Shown: positions 33,943-43,230 of the stretch, in pieces
How positions within the stretch are numbered: position 1 is the first letter of the stretch
Layout: the number at the start of each line of letters is the position of its first letter
Assembly: GCA_902760315.1 (NCBI GenBank)
Contig: CACWFV010000011.1
Location: 1 to 64,000, forward strand
From: an uncultured Bacteroidales bacterium
GTDB taxonomy: Bacteria > Bacteroidota > Bacteroidia > Bacteroidales > Bacteroidaceae
Length of the DNA stretch: 64,000 bases
Direction: 5' to 3'
The notes under the pieces: generated by a model
Database searches by the model: none
Told to the model about the DNA's origin: nothing
What the model saw: only the letters and a program-made list of their open reading frames with translations
Translations under genes and position numbers: made by a program

Positions 33943-34746
33943 ATGGCAAATCTATTTTCACTGGAAGGTAAGAACGCCTGGATTACCGGCGCCTCTTACG
34001 GTATTGGTTTCAACATTGCCAAGGCCTTCGTAGCCGCAGGCATCAAGAACATCATTTTCAACGACATCAACCAGCAGGCACTGGAGCGTGGCTTGGCCAA
34101 CTACAAGGAAGCCGGCATCGATAACGTGAAGGGCTACGTCTGCGACGTCACCGACGAGAATGCTGTCAAGGCATTGGTAGAGAAGATTCACCAGGAGGTA
34201 GGCCAGATTGACATTCTGGTCAACAACGCTGGCATCATCAAGCGCATCCCCATGCACGAGATGAAGCGTCAGGAGTTCCAGCAGGTTATCGATGTCGACC
34301 TGGTAGCACCCTACATCGTCAGCGCCGCCGTGCTGCCAGAGATGATGGAGCGCCGTGAGGGTAAGATTATCAATATCTGCTCTATGATGTCTGAATTGGG
34401 ACGTGAGACAGTCAGCGCCTATGCTGCCGCCAAGGGTGGTCTGAAGATGTTGACACGCAATATCTGCTCAGAGTATGGTGGGTACAACATCCAGTGTAAT
34501 GGTATTGGCCCGGGCTACATCGCTACACCGCAGACCGCTCCGCTTCGTGAGCGCCAGCCGGACGGCAGCCGTCATCCCTTCGACTTGTTCATCTGTGCTA
34601 AGACCCCCGCAGGTCGCTGGCTTGACCCGTCAGAGTTGGGTGGTCCCGCAGTCTTCCTGGCTTCTCACGCTTCGGATGCCGTCAACGGCCACGTGCTCTA
34701 TGTCGATGGTGGTATTCTCGCCTACATCGGCAAGCAACCTAAGTAA
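33943..34746 (+). CDS. SDR-family oxidoreductase (gluconate 5-dehydrogenase/KduD-like)
   Basis: A 267-residue classical short-chain dehydrogenase. The Rossmann motif TGASYGIGFNIA is at residues 16-27, LVNNAGI follows, and the catalytic Ser and YAAAK are around residues 145-165. The C-terminal PGYIATPQTAPLRERQPDGS and LDPSELGGPAVFLAS are as in gluconate 5-dehydrogenase and 2-dehydro-3-deoxygluconate dehydrogenase (KduD). It probably acts on a sugar acid, possibly uronate-derived. It is a single gene here with a strong terminator; no kduI lies next to it. Confidence 0.85.
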   Translation: MANLFSLEGKNAWITGASYGIGFNIAKAFVAAGIKNIIFNDINQQALERGLANYKEAGIDNVKGYVCDVTDENAVKALVEKIHQEVGQIDILVNNAGIIKRIPMHEMKRQEFQQVIDVDLVAPYIVSAAVLPEMMERREGKIINICSMMSELGRETVSAYAAAKGGLKMLTRNICSEYGGYNIQCNGIGPGYIATPQTAPLRERQPDGSRHPFDLFICAKTPAGRWLDPSELGGPAVFLASHASDAVNGHVLYVDGGILAYIGKQPK

Positions 34747-34768
34747 ATCTTTGATATTTAGCAATATT

Positions 34769-34812
34769 AGTGACAATAATTGGTAAAATTAACCGGTTAT
34801 TGTCACTTTTTT
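34769..34812 (+). terminator. Rho-independent terminator of the SDR gene
   Basis: AGTGACAATAA (34769-34779) pairs with TTATTGTCACT (34797-34807) and the stem can extend inward by GT wobbles; it is followed by TTTTTT. The miaB -7 box starts three bases after the T-run. Confidence 0.85.
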
Positions 34813-34814
34813 CG

Positions 34815-34822
34815 TACCTTTG
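34815..34822 (+). promoter_or_regulatory. -7 box of miaB
   Basis: TACCTTTG, 20 bases before the miaB ATG, immediately after the terminator of the SDR gene. No TTTG at -33; the stem of the terminator occupies that position. Confidence 0.65.
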
Positions 34823-34842
34823 CAGGCTGAAATAGACTGTTT

Positions 34843-36174
34843 ATGAAGAAACTATATATTGAGACTTACGGTTGCCAGATGAACGTAGCAGACTCGGAGG
34901 TGGTTGCCTCCGTGATGCAGATGGCTGGCTATGAGACCACGGAACAGCTGGACGATGCTGACGCCGTATTCCTGAACACCTGTTCGGTGCGTGACAATGC
35001 CGAGCAGAAGATTTATCACCGCCTGGAGGCGCTGGACGCCCTGCGCCGTCAGCGCCAGAAGACCTGTCAGCAGGGACTGATAGTCGGCGTGCTGGGTTGC
35101 ATGGCCGAGCGTGTGAAGGACGACCTGCTGCAGAACCACCACTGCGACCTGGTGGCCGGCCCTGACGCCTACCTGTCGCTGCCCGACCTGATAGCACAGG
35201 CCGAGACGGGCCATAAGGCCATGAACATAGAACTGTCGACCACGGAGACCTATAAGGACATTGTGCCCCAGCGCCTGCATGGTGCACGCATCGGCGGTTT
35301 TGTCAGCATCATGCGCGGCTGCAACAACTTCTGCCACTACTGCATCGTGCCCTACACCCGTGGCCGCGAGCGTTCAAGAGATGTAGAGAGCATTCTCCGT
35401 GAGGTACGCGACCTGCGTGACCGTGGCTTTAAGGAGGTGACGCTGTTGGGACAGAACGTGAACAGTTATCTCAGCACCGATGGGGTTTCTTTCCCGGAGT
35501 TGCTCCGTCGTGTGGCAGAGGAGGCTCCCCAGATGCGCATCCGCTTTACCACCTCGCACCCGAAGGATATGAGCGACGAGACGCTGCACGTCATTGCTGA
35601 CATGCCCAACGTCTGCAAGCACATCCACCTGCCCGTGCAGAGCGGCTCTGACCGTATCCTAAAGCTGATGAACCGCAAGTACACCCGCGAGTGGTACTTG
35701 GACCGCGTGGCAGCCATCCGCCGCATCATTCCCGACTGCGGTCTGTCTACCGATATCTTTGTGGGTTACCACTCCGAGACCGAGGAAGACCACCAACTGT
35801 CGCTCTCGCTGATGCGTGAGGTGCAGTACGACTCGGCCTTTATGTTCAAATATTCTGAGCGCCCTGGCACCTATGCGTCAAAACACCTGCCCGACGACGT
35901 TCCTGAGGAAGAGAAGATTCGCCGGCTGAACGAACTCATTGCCCTGCAGACCGAGATGTCGGCACAGCAGAACAAGAAAGACGAAGGTCGCGAGTTCGAC
36001 GTCTTGCTGGAGTCGTTCTCGAAGCGCAGCCGTGAGCAGCTGATGGGACGCACTGAGCAGAATAAGGCCGTTGTTGTGGATAAGGGTAGCCACCATATCG
36101 GCGAGACAGTCCGTGTGCGCATCACCGGCTCGACGAGTGCTACGCTCTTAGGCGAGATAGTGGAACAGAACTGA
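34843..36174 (+). CDS. miaB: tRNA-2-methylthio-N6-dimethylallyladenosine synthase
   Basis: A 443-residue radical SAM methylthiotransferase acting on A37 of tRNAs that read codons beginning with U. The N-terminal UPF0004 domain has YGCQMNVADSE, NTCSVRDNAEQK and LGCMAERVKDD (the three Cys of the second cluster); the radical SAM motif is MRGCNNFCHYCIVPYTRGRE, with HLPVQSGSDRIL downstream; a TRAM domain covers the last 65 residues. Full length. The LTA-synthase-like gene follows after 20 bases. Confidence 0.95.
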   Translation: MKKLYIETYGCQMNVADSEVVASVMQMAGYETTEQLDDADAVFLNTCSVRDNAEQKIYHRLEALDALRRQRQKTCQQGLIVGVLGCMAERVKDDLLQNHHCDLVAGPDAYLSLPDLIAQAETGHKAMNIELSTTETYKDIVPQRLHGARIGGFVSIMRGCNNFCHYCIVPYTRGRERSRDVESILREVRDLRDRGFKEVTLLGQNVNSYLSTDGVSFPELLRRVAEEAPQMRIRFTTSHPKDMSDETLHVIADMPNVCKHIHLPVQSGSDRILKLMNRKYTREWYLDRVAAIRRIIPDCGLSTDIFVGYHSETEEDHQLSLSLMREVQYDSAFMFKYSERPGTYASKHLPDDVPEEEKIRRLNELIALQTEMSAQQNKKDEGREFDVLLESFSKRSREQLMGRTEQNKAVVVDKGSHHIGETVRVRITGSTSATLLGEIVEQN

Positions 36175-36194
36175 CTACCGGGGAGCGGAGACGT

Positions 36195-37994
36195 ATGCTG
36201 AAGAGACTCTTATACCTGCTAAAATTCTATCTGGTAATCATAGCGTTATTTGTGGTTGCCAAGTTTGTGTTTATGCTGGCTTGTGGCGAGGGACTGTCGG
36301 TAGCTGATTATGCTGCCGTAGCGTATCATGGTATGTCGCTCGACCTGTCTACGGCGCTTTACTTCCTTATTCTTCCCTACCTGCTCGTGCTGGTGTCACT
36401 GTGGGTGAAGGTGCCACGCTTCGCGTACCTTATATATAATGGGGTGGTGGCACTGGTGTCCTCGTTGGCTTTCGTTGCCGACACCAGCCTCTATCCGTTT
36501 TGGCATTTCAAACTCGACGCCTCTTGTCTTCAGTACTTGGAGACACCCACTGAGGCCATGGCCAGTGTCACTGTCTGGTATCTGTTGGGTCGTCTTATTA
36601 TATTCCTCGTTGTAGCCCTGCTGATTTTCATCGCCATCTCGCTGATACACACCCGTTTCCAGCCATTGCGCCACCGCCTGTTGGCTACCCTTGGCGTGTT
36701 GCTGTTGGCTGGCCCTATCGTCATTGGTATTCGCGGCGGTTTAGGCGAGTCCGTCACCAACATCGGCCAGGCCTACTACTCGCAGAACCAGTTTCTCAAC
36801 CATGCCGCCGTCAACCCCGTCTTCTCCTTCCTCTCCTCTTTGGACAAGTCCGACAGCGGCGTCATCGTCTACCACTACATGTCCGACACCGAGTGCCGCC
36901 AACTCACCGACAGCCTCTACTATACCGACAGCCACGGTGCCGACACGCTGCTCACCACCCGCCGCCCCAACATCGTGCTCATCGTCATGGAGGGCTGTGG
37001 CCAGCAGTTCACCCAGGTGGGCGGCCATCCTGACATCACGCCCCGGCTGAACGGGTTCATGCAGCAGGGCGTTACCTTCAGCCAGTGCTACGCCAACTCC
37101 TGGCGCACCGACAAAGGGCTGGTCAGCATCCTCAGCGGCTATCCCGCACTGCCTGCCACCTCTATTATGAAGTCACCGGAGAAGAGCCGCAAGATGCCCT
37201 CCCTGGCGCGCTCCCTCCAGCGAGCCGGCTACGAGAACACCTTCTACTACGGTGGCGACATCAACTTCACCAACATGCGCAGCTACGTCCTTGGCACCGG
37301 CTACCACCATCTCTGCACTAAGTCCGACTTCAGCCGCGAGGAGCAGTCCTCCTGTCAGTGGGGCGTCAACGACGAGATGATGTTCCGCCGCCTGCTGGCC
37401 GACATCCGTGCCCAGCAGCCTGACCGTCCGTGGATGAAGACGCTGCTCACCCTCTCCAGCCACGAACCGTGGGACGTACCCACGCGCGTACTCGACGACG
37501 AGGTCTACAATGCCTTCCACTACCTCGACCACTGCCTGGGACGCTTCATCGACGCCCTGCGCCAGACCCCCGCCTGGCAGAACACCCTCGTCGTCATCCT
37601 CCCCGACCACGGCTACCGCTATCGCGACATCGACGAGTCCACGCGGCTCTACAACCACGTGCCCCTCCTCTGGGTGGGTGGTGCCGTGCGCCAGCCCGCC
37701 GTCGTCAGCCGACTCTGCAACCAGAGCGACCTGGCCGCCACCCTCCTGGGCCAGCTCGCCATTGCCCACGAAGACTTCCGCTTCAGCCGCGACGTCCTCA
37801 GCACCAGCTACCGCCGCCCCGTAGCCTGGCACACCTCTACCGACTTCCTCTCCCTCTACGACTCCACCGGCTGGATGGCCTACAACCTCGATGCCGCCAC
37901 CATCACTGCCCACCAGGGTTCCGACCCCCAGCGCCTGCTGCGCCTGGCTAGCGCTCTGCTGCAACTTGCTTCCGAAGATCTGGGCGCCAAGTAA
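36195..37994 (+). CDS. LTA synthase/phosphoglycerol transferase-like membrane sulfatase-fold protein
   Basis: A 599-residue protein. Five hydrophobic segments occupy the first 180 residues, followed by an extracytoplasmic alkaline-phosphatase-superfamily domain. The metal Glu is in NIVLIVMEGCGQQF near residue 264, the predicted nucleophile Thr in ANSWRTDKGLVSILSGYP near 305, and VVILPDHGYRYRD supplies the Asp-His pair, so the catalytic set is intact. In Gram-positives such enzymes polymerise glycerol phosphate; in Bacteroidota the substrate is unknown, perhaps transfer of phosphoglycerol or phosphoethanolamine to glycans. A second superfamily member follows directly. Confidence 0.82.
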   Translation: MLKRLLYLLKFYLVIIALFVVAKFVFMLACGEGLSVADYAAVAYHGMSLDLSTALYFLILPYLLVLVSLWVKVPRFAYLIYNGVVALVSSLAFVADTSLYPFWHFKLDASCLQYLETPTEAMASVTVWYLLGRLIIFLVVALLIFIAISLIHTRFQPLRHRLLATLGVLLLAGPIVIGIRGGLGESVTNIGQAYYSQNQFLNHAAVNPVFSFLSSLDKSDSGVIVYHYMSDTECRQLTDSLYYTDSHGADTLLTTRRPNIVLIVMEGCGQQFTQVGGHPDITPRLNGFMQQGVTFSQCYANSWRTDKGLVSILSGYPALPATSIMKSPEKSRKMPSLARSLQRAGYENTFYYGGDINFTNMRSYVLGTGYHHLCTKSDFSREEQSSCQWGVNDEMMFRRLLADIRAQQPDRPWMKTLLTLSSHEPWDVPTRVLDDEVYNAFHYLDHCLGRFIDALRQTPAWQNTLVVILPDHGYRYRDIDESTRLYNHVPLLWVGGAVRQPAVVSRLCNQSDLAATLLGQLAIAHEDFRFSRDVLSTSYRRPVAWHTSTDFLSLYDSTGWMAYNLDAATITAHQGSDPQRLLRLASALLQLASEDLGAK

Positions 37995-38066
37995 CCTGCT
38001 GCCGGAGCAGCCGAAGTAACTAATTATTTTTGGTACAAAGCGATACAATTTCTAAAATAAACATCG

Positions 38067-38074
38067 TATCTTTG
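38067..38074 (+). promoter_or_regulatory. -7 box directly before the DUF3413 gene
   Basis: TATCTTTG ends only four bases before the ATG at 38079. If used, the message would have almost no leader. No -33 TTTG is visible. Confidence 0.5.
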
Positions 38075-38078
38075 CAGC

Positions 38079-39926
38079 ATGAAACTGACGAAACAAGGAT
38101 TTATATACTATGTCATAGCAACGCTTTTTGGCGGTGCGCTGCTGGCGAGTTACATGAAGGGAGACCCCGTGGCAGAGTCGATGGACTGGACGGGGTGGGT
38201 GTTTTACGTGACGTCGTGCTTGACGCATGCCGCCGTGCTGCTGCTGGCAGCGTGGCTGGTGGCGTTTCTGCCGTGGGCGCTGCTGGGGTGGCGCCGGGTG
38301 GCTGCCACGCTGCTGGTGACAGCGACGAGCGTGCTGATGGCGACGGGTTTCGTGAATATGCAGGTGTACAAGATATACCGATTCCACCTGAACGGTTTCA
38401 TACTGAACATGCTGACGGGGCCTGCCGCAGGCGACATTTTCGACTTCGACTGGAAACTATACGCCACGGAGGGACTGCTGCTGGCCGTCATCGTAGCGCT
38501 GTGTGCTGGCGGCTGGTGGCTCAGCGGGCGGCTGGCCAAGGGCTGGCAGCGGCGCCACACGGTGTGGGCGGTGGTGGTGCTGGCGGCTACGGCGCTGACG
38601 GCCAACGCCATACACATCTATGGCGCGTTTGTGGTGAAGCCGTCGGTGGTGAAGGCCGTGAGACTGGTGCCCTACTACTTTCCGCTGTCGGCCAGCGACC
38701 TGATGGAGAGCATGGGTGTAGAGCGCCACGTGATGCAGGTGGCGGAGGAGGAAGGCGGCGAACTGGTGTATCCGCTGCACGCCATCCGTACTGACAGCAC
38801 CCAGGCGCTGCGCCCGAACATCGTACTGATACTGATAGACTCGTGGAGCCGGCGGTCGCTGACCAAGGAGTGCATGCCCCACATGTGGCAACTGGCCCAC
38901 GAGGAGCAGTGGTATCAGAACCACGTCAGTTGCGGCAACGGCACGGCGTACTCCGTGTTTGGCATGTTTACGGGTCTGGAGCCCTACTACTGGACGGCCT
39001 TTGAAACGAGCCGCACGAGTCCGGTGCTGGTAGACCAGTTGCTGGCCGAGGGCTACGACATACGCGTATACCCCAGTGCGTCAATAGACGACCCTCCCTT
39101 TGCCCGCATGCTATTCCAGCACGTGCCGAATGTGCGCATCGACACTCCGGGCAGGACGTCGTATGAGCGCGACGTGAGAATCAAGGACGACCTCATCAGC
39201 GACCTGCCGCAACTGAAGCAGGCGGGGCGGCCTTTCTTTACGTTCATCTTCTTTGACCTGCTGCATGCCTACAGTCTGCCCAAGGAGATGCTGACGCGCT
39301 TTCAGCCGTCGTGGGAGTACGGGCGCTTCGATGCGCTGCACAACGACATGGACCCGACGCCCTTCTGGAACCTCTACCGCAACTCGGCCTACCAGACGGA
39401 CCGCATGGTGGCGGAGGTCATCGACAGGCTGAAGCAGCTGGGACTGTACGACAACACGCTGGTCATCATCACCGGCGACCACGCCCAGGAGTATAACGAG
39501 AACCACAAGAACTACTGGGGCCACAACTCGAACTTCAGCAAATACCAGATAGGCATTCCGCTCATCATCCACGAGCCCGCCACGGCTGCGCACGGAGAGG
39601 CGGGCACGCCAGCCGTCTACAGACACCGCACCACGCACCTGGACTTCGTGCCCACGCTGATGCACGACTATCTGGGCGTGAGCAACCCCATAGAGGACTA
39701 CAGCAATGGGCGCCTGCTGAGCGACACGACGCCGCGCCTGTGGCACTATGTGGGCAACGAGTTGCGCTATGCCTTCCTGGTGGAGGGCGACACCATCCTG
39801 ACGAAAGAGGGTGCGGGCTACATAGAGGTCACTGACGAGCACTTGAACCCGGTGCTCGACTACCACGTAAACCCGAAGCAGTTTGATGCCGCCATCAAGC
39901 GCCTGAACAGATTTTATAAGAAATAG
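38079..39926 (+). CDS. DUF3413 (YejM/PbgA-like) membrane sulfatase-fold protein
   Basis: A 615-residue protein with five hydrophobic N-terminal segments and a periplasmic hydrolase-fold domain. YKIYRFHLNGFILNMLTGPA near residue 95 is the DUF3413 signature of the YejM/PbgA family. The globular domain has NIVLILIDSWSRRSL, SCGNGTAYSVFGMFTGLEP and VIITGDHAQEYNENHKNYW. In E. coli YejM senses lipopolysaccharide and controls LpxC turnover with LapB and is not catalytic. Here GNGTAYS and GDH suggest that catalysis cannot be excluded. The function in Bacteroidota is inferred, not known. Confidence 0.85.
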   Translation: MKLTKQGFIYYVIATLFGGALLASYMKGDPVAESMDWTGWVFYVTSCLTHAAVLLLAAWLVAFLPWALLGWRRVAATLLVTATSVLMATGFVNMQVYKIYRFHLNGFILNMLTGPAAGDIFDFDWKLYATEGLLLAVIVALCAGGWWLSGRLAKGWQRRHTVWAVVVLAATALTANAIHIYGAFVVKPSVVKAVRLVPYYFPLSASDLMESMGVERHVMQVAEEEGGELVYPLHAIRTDSTQALRPNIVLILIDSWSRRSLTKECMPHMWQLAHEEQWYQNHVSCGNGTAYSVFGMFTGLEPYYWTAFETSRTSPVLVDQLLAEGYDIRVYPSASIDDPPFARMLFQHVPNVRIDTPGRTSYERDVRIKDDLISDLPQLKQAGRPFFTFIFFDLLHAYSLPKEMLTRFQPSWEYGRFDALHNDMDPTPFWNLYRNSAYQTDRMVAEVIDRLKQLGLYDNTLVIITGDHAQEYNENHKNYWGHNSNFSKYQIGIPLIIHEPATAAHGEAGTPAVYRHRTTHLDFVPTLMHDYLGVSNPIEDYSNGRLLSDTTPRLWHYVGNELRYAFLVEGDTILTKEGAGYIEVTDEHLNPVLDYHVNPKQFDAAIKRLNRFYKK

Positions 39927-39944
39927 GAAAGGAGAGAGAGGCGC

Positions 39945-40634
39945 TTAGAACTTCTCGGCAATCTTGCGGAAGGAGGACAGTTTCTCGCCGTAGCAGAGGT
40001 CACCACAGTCGCCGAAGCCGGGCACGATGTATTTGTGCTCGTTCATGCCCTCGTCGATGGCGGCACACCAGATGGTGCTGTCCTCCGGCAGAGCCTTCTT
40101 GACAAACTCGACACCCTCAGGGGCTGCAATGACGCAGCAGACGTGGATTTTCTTGGGTTTGCCGGCCTGCGTCAGACTCTCGATGGCGGCAGCCAGCGAG
40201 CCGCCGGTAGCCAGCATGGGGTCGACGACGATGAGTGTCTTGTTCTTGACGCTCTGGGCGGCGATGTACTCTGTGTGTATTCCTACCTCCGTGTGTTCGC
40301 GGTTGATGTACATGCGGAAGGCCGAGACGAAGCCGTTGTCAACGTTGTCGAACATGTTGAGGAAACCCTCGTGGAACGGCAGTCCGGCACGCAGCACGGT
40401 GGCCAGCACGATGTCTTCCTGCCGGGTCAGAGGAATGTCGATGGTGCCCAGTGGCGTAGTGATGGTCTTGGGCTTGTAGGTCAGCGTCTTGGAGAGTTCG
40501 TAGGCCATCAGTTCGCCAATGCGCTTGATGTTGTTACGGAACAGCAGGCGGTTCTGCTGGTACTTCTTGTCGCGCAACTCGGCCATAAAATGGTTCATCA
40601 CGCTGTTCTGTTCTGAGAAATTGATGACTTCCAT
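39945..40634 (-). CDS. upp: Uracil phosphoribosyltransferase
   Basis: A 229-residue pyrimidine salvage enzyme making UMP from uracil and PRPP. RAGLPFHEGFLNMFDN, the PRPP-binding VVDPMLATGGSLAAAIE and the C-terminal VPGFGDCGDLCYGEK uracil-binding region are diagnostic. The start at 40634 is chosen because the upstream frame reads through the promoter region. Convergent with the DUF3413 gene, with stops 18 bases apart. Confidence 0.93.
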   Translation of the reverse strand: MEVINFSEQNSVMNHFMAELRDKKYQQNRLLFRNNIKRIGELMAYELSKTLTYKPKTITTPLGTIDIPLTRQEDIVLATVLRAGLPFHEGFLNMFDNVDNGFVSAFRMYINREHTEVGIHTEYIAAQSVKNKTLIVVDPMLATGGSLAAAIESLTQAGKPKKIHVCCVIAAPEGVEFVKKALPEDSTIWCAAIDEGMNEHKYIVPGFGDCGDLCYGEKLSSFRKIAEKF

Positions 40635-40659
40635 AGTTAGATGTTTGTGAGTATAGGTG

Positions 40660-40667
40660 CAAAAGTA
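40660..40667 (-). promoter_or_regulatory. -7 box of upp
   Basis: TACTTTTG on the minus strand, 25 bases before the ATG. Confidence 0.6.
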
Positions 40668-40818
40668 CAAAGAAATTGTGAAATGAGGAAACGTTTGGCC
40701 AAAAGATTTCCCTGCACAAGAATATTATTCTGACAGGAGGCTCTGCAGCAGGCAAGAAAAGAAAATCTGCAAACCAGCGGTGGGAAATTCAGAGATATTT
40801 TCCGTATTATCACCATAA

Positions 40819-40850
40819 TTTGGTAGTTCTTTCCAAACCCGCTACCTTTG
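40819..40850 (+). promoter_or_regulatory. Two-box promoter of the transsulfuration genes
   Basis: TTTG (40819-40822), 20 bases, TACCTTTG (40843-40850), then 42 bases to the ATG at 40893. Confidence 0.8.
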
Positions 40851-40892
40851 CACCCGAAAACATTCGGACGATAACAGAACAAATGCCAAGTG

Positions 40893-42074
40893 ATGAAGAA
40901 ACAAACCATAGCCATCAACACCCCCTACGTACGCCCCGACGCCTACGGTTCGCTGGCCGTACCCATATATAACAATGTAGCCTTCGAGTTTCAGGATGCC
41001 CAGCAGATGGCCGACGCCTTCTGCAACCGCATCAAGGCCCCCGACTACGCCCGCGTGGAGAACCCCACCGTGACCAATCTGGAACAGCGTGTGAAGGCGC
41101 TGACCCAGGCCCAGCACGTGACGGCCTTCAACTCAGGCATGGCAGCCATCAGCAATGCGCTACTGGCCGTCAGCGCACAGGGGCGGAACATCGTGACGTC
41201 GCGCCACCTGTTCGGCAACACGCTGGCACTGCTCACCACGACACTGCGGCGCTGGGGCGTGGAAGCCCGCCTGCGAGACCTGACAGACCTGCAGGCTGTG
41301 GCACAAGCCATTGACGCCGACACCTGCGCCGTATTCCTGGAGGTGCTGACCAACCCGCAGCTGGAGGTGGCCGACCTGCAGGCCATAGCCGAGATAGCCC
41401 ACCGCAAGGGTGTACCCGTCATTGCAGACTCCACGGCCATTCCCTTTACAGAGACCCAGCTGAAGGCACTGGGTGTAGACGTCGAGGTGGTGTCGAGCAC
41501 CAAGTATCTCTCCGGTGGAGGTACGTCGCTGGGCGGACTGGTGATAGACTACGGCACCTTTCCGGACATCAACCAGCGCGTGAAGTATGAACTGCTGTTC
41601 AACCTCGGCGCCTACATGACACCCCAGGCTGCCTACATGCAGACACTGGGGCTGGAGACGCTCGACGCGAGATACCAGCGCCAGGCAGCCAACGCCCTGC
41701 TGCTGGCCGAGACGCTGAGCGAGTGGGGCCGCATACAGCACGTGAACTATATAGGACTGGAGGACAATCCCTACCACGAGCTGGCACGGCGGCAGTTCGG
41801 CACCACGGCAGGAGCCATGCTCACCATAGACCTGAGGAGTCAGGAGGCGTGTTTCCGCTTTCTGAACCGTCTGCGGCTCATACACCGTGCCACCAATCTC
41901 TTTGACAACCGCACGCTGGCCATCCATCCGGCAAGTACCATCTTCGGACTCTTCACCGAGGAACAGCTCCGGCAGATGGATGTGCGGCAGACCACCATCC
42001 GTCTGTCCATAGGACTGGAGGACGCAGAAGACTTATTAGAGGACATTCAGCAAGCATTGGAAGATGACCTATAA
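40893..42074 (+). CDS. PLP-dependent Cys/Met metabolism enzyme (cystathionine gamma-synthase/O-acetylhomoserine sulfhydrylase family)
   Basis: A 393-residue enzyme of the Cys/Met-metabolism PLP family. The tyrosine-arginine YARVENPT near residue 52, FNSGMAAISNALLA, and the PLP lysine in VSSTKYLSGGGTS near 207 are visible. It probably joins O-acetyl- or O-succinylhomoserine with cysteine or sulfide. The partner gene for a MalY/PatB-type cystathionine beta-lyase overlaps its 3' end by 11 bases, so the pair likely carries out transsulfuration to homocysteine. The ATG at 40893 is used; a GTG lies one codon upstream. Confidence 0.85.
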   Translation: MKKQTIAINTPYVRPDAYGSLAVPIYNNVAFEFQDAQQMADAFCNRIKAPDYARVENPTVTNLEQRVKALTQAQHVTAFNSGMAAISNALLAVSAQGRNIVTSRHLFGNTLALLTTTLRRWGVEARLRDLTDLQAVAQAIDADTCAVFLEVLTNPQLEVADLQAIAEIAHRKGVPVIADSTAIPFTETQLKALGVDVEVVSSTKYLSGGGTSLGGLVIDYGTFPDINQRVKYELLFNLGAYMTPQAAYMQTLGLETLDARYQRQAANALLLAETLSEWGRIQHVNYIGLEDNPYHELARRQFGTTAGAMLTIDLRSQEACFRFLNRLRLIHRATNLFDNRTLAIHPASTIFGLFTEEQLRQMDVRQTTIRLSIGLEDAEDLLEDIQQALEDDL

Positions 42075-43230
42075 TTTTGACAAGATAGTAGACCGCACGG
42101 GCAGCGGCGACTTGAAACACGGCGTACTGCAGGAGCGCTACGGACGCAGCGACCTGCTGCCGCTGTGGGTGGCCGACATGGACTTCGAGACGCCGTCCTT
42201 CATCACAGAGGCTCTGCGCCGACGCCTGGAGCACTCGTTGTTTGGCTACACGGTGGTGCCCGACGAGCTGTGGACCACCATCCGCCAGTGGCTACTGGAC
42301 CACCACCAGTGGGACGTGCGGCGGGAGTGGCTCACCTATATTCCCGGTATCGTGAAAGGTATCGGCATGGCGGTGAATGTCTTTGTGGGTGAGGACGAGA
42401 AGGTCATCATCCAGCCGCCGGTGTATCACCCCTTCCGCATGACACCCCAGGGCAACGGCCGGCAAGTGGTGTATAACCCGCTGAAGGAGGTGGACGGCAG
42501 CTACGAGATGGATTTCGACCAACTGGCAGCGGTGGCCGACGACAAGTGCCGCCTGCTGATACTGAGCAATCCCCACAACCCTGCCGGCATCTGCTGGAGC
42601 AGGGAGACCCTGCAGCGGCTGGCGCGGTTCTGCCATGAGCGCCACATCATCGTCGTGTCTGACGAGATACATGCCGACATGGCACTCTTCGGCCACCGCC
42701 ACGTACCCTTCGCCACCGTCAGCGAGGAGGCGGCACAGACGAGCATCACCTTCGGTGCCCCCTCGAAGACCTTCAACATGGCAGGCATCGTGAGCAGCTA
42801 TGCTGTTGTTGCCAACGACACGCTGCGCCGCCGCTTCTATACGTGGCTGGAGGCCAACGAACTGAACGACCCGCCACTACTGGCACCCATAGCCACCATA
42901 ACAGCCTACAGGCAGGGGGAACAATGGCGGCAGCAGATGGTGAGTTACATAGAGGAGAACGTCCGTTTCGTAGAGAACTACTGCCGCGAGCACCTGCCGC
43001 AGATAAGGCCCTGGCGCCCGCAAGCCTCATTCCTGGTATGGCTCGACTGCCGAGCACTGGGACTGAGCCACGACGCACTGGTAGACCTCTTTGTCAACCG
43101 AGCCCACCTGGCACTCAACGACGGCGCCATGTTCGGCACGGGTGGCGAGGGTTTCATGCGGCTCAATGTCGGTACGCCGCGCAGCATTCTGCGGCAGGCA
43201 CTTCAACAATTGGCCGCAGCAATGTCTTGA
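42064..43230 (+). CDS. MalY/PatB family cystathionine beta-lyase
   Basis: A 388-residue fold-type I PLP protein. YNFDKIVDRTGSGDLKHG and LPLWVADMDFETP are the MalY/PatB N-terminal signature; ILSNPHNPAGICWS binds PLP, VSDEIHADMALFGH carries the Asp, and FGAPSKTFNMAGI holds the PLP lysine near residue 239. It probably cleaves cystathionine to homocysteine, pyruvate and ammonia. It overlaps the preceding gene by 11 bases, so both are translated from one message. The last 28 bases overlap convergently with tcdA. Confidence 0.92.
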   Translation: MTYNFDKIVDRTGSGDLKHGVLQERYGRSDLLPLWVADMDFETPSFITEALRRRLEHSLFGYTVVPDELWTTIRQWLLDHHQWDVRREWLTYIPGIVKGIGMAVNVFVGEDEKVIIQPPVYHPFRMTPQGNGRQVVYNPLKEVDGSYEMDFDQLAAVADDKCRLLILSNPHNPAGICWSRETLQRLARFCHERHIIVVSDEIHADMALFGHRHVPFATVSEEAAQTSITFGAPSKTFNMAGIVSSYAVVANDTLRRRFYTWLEANELNDPPLLAPIATITAYRQGEQWRQQMVSYIEENVRFVENYCREHLPQIRPWRPQASFLVWLDCRALGLSHDALVDLFVNRAHLALNDGAMFGTGGEGFMRLNVGTPRSILRQALQQLAAAMS

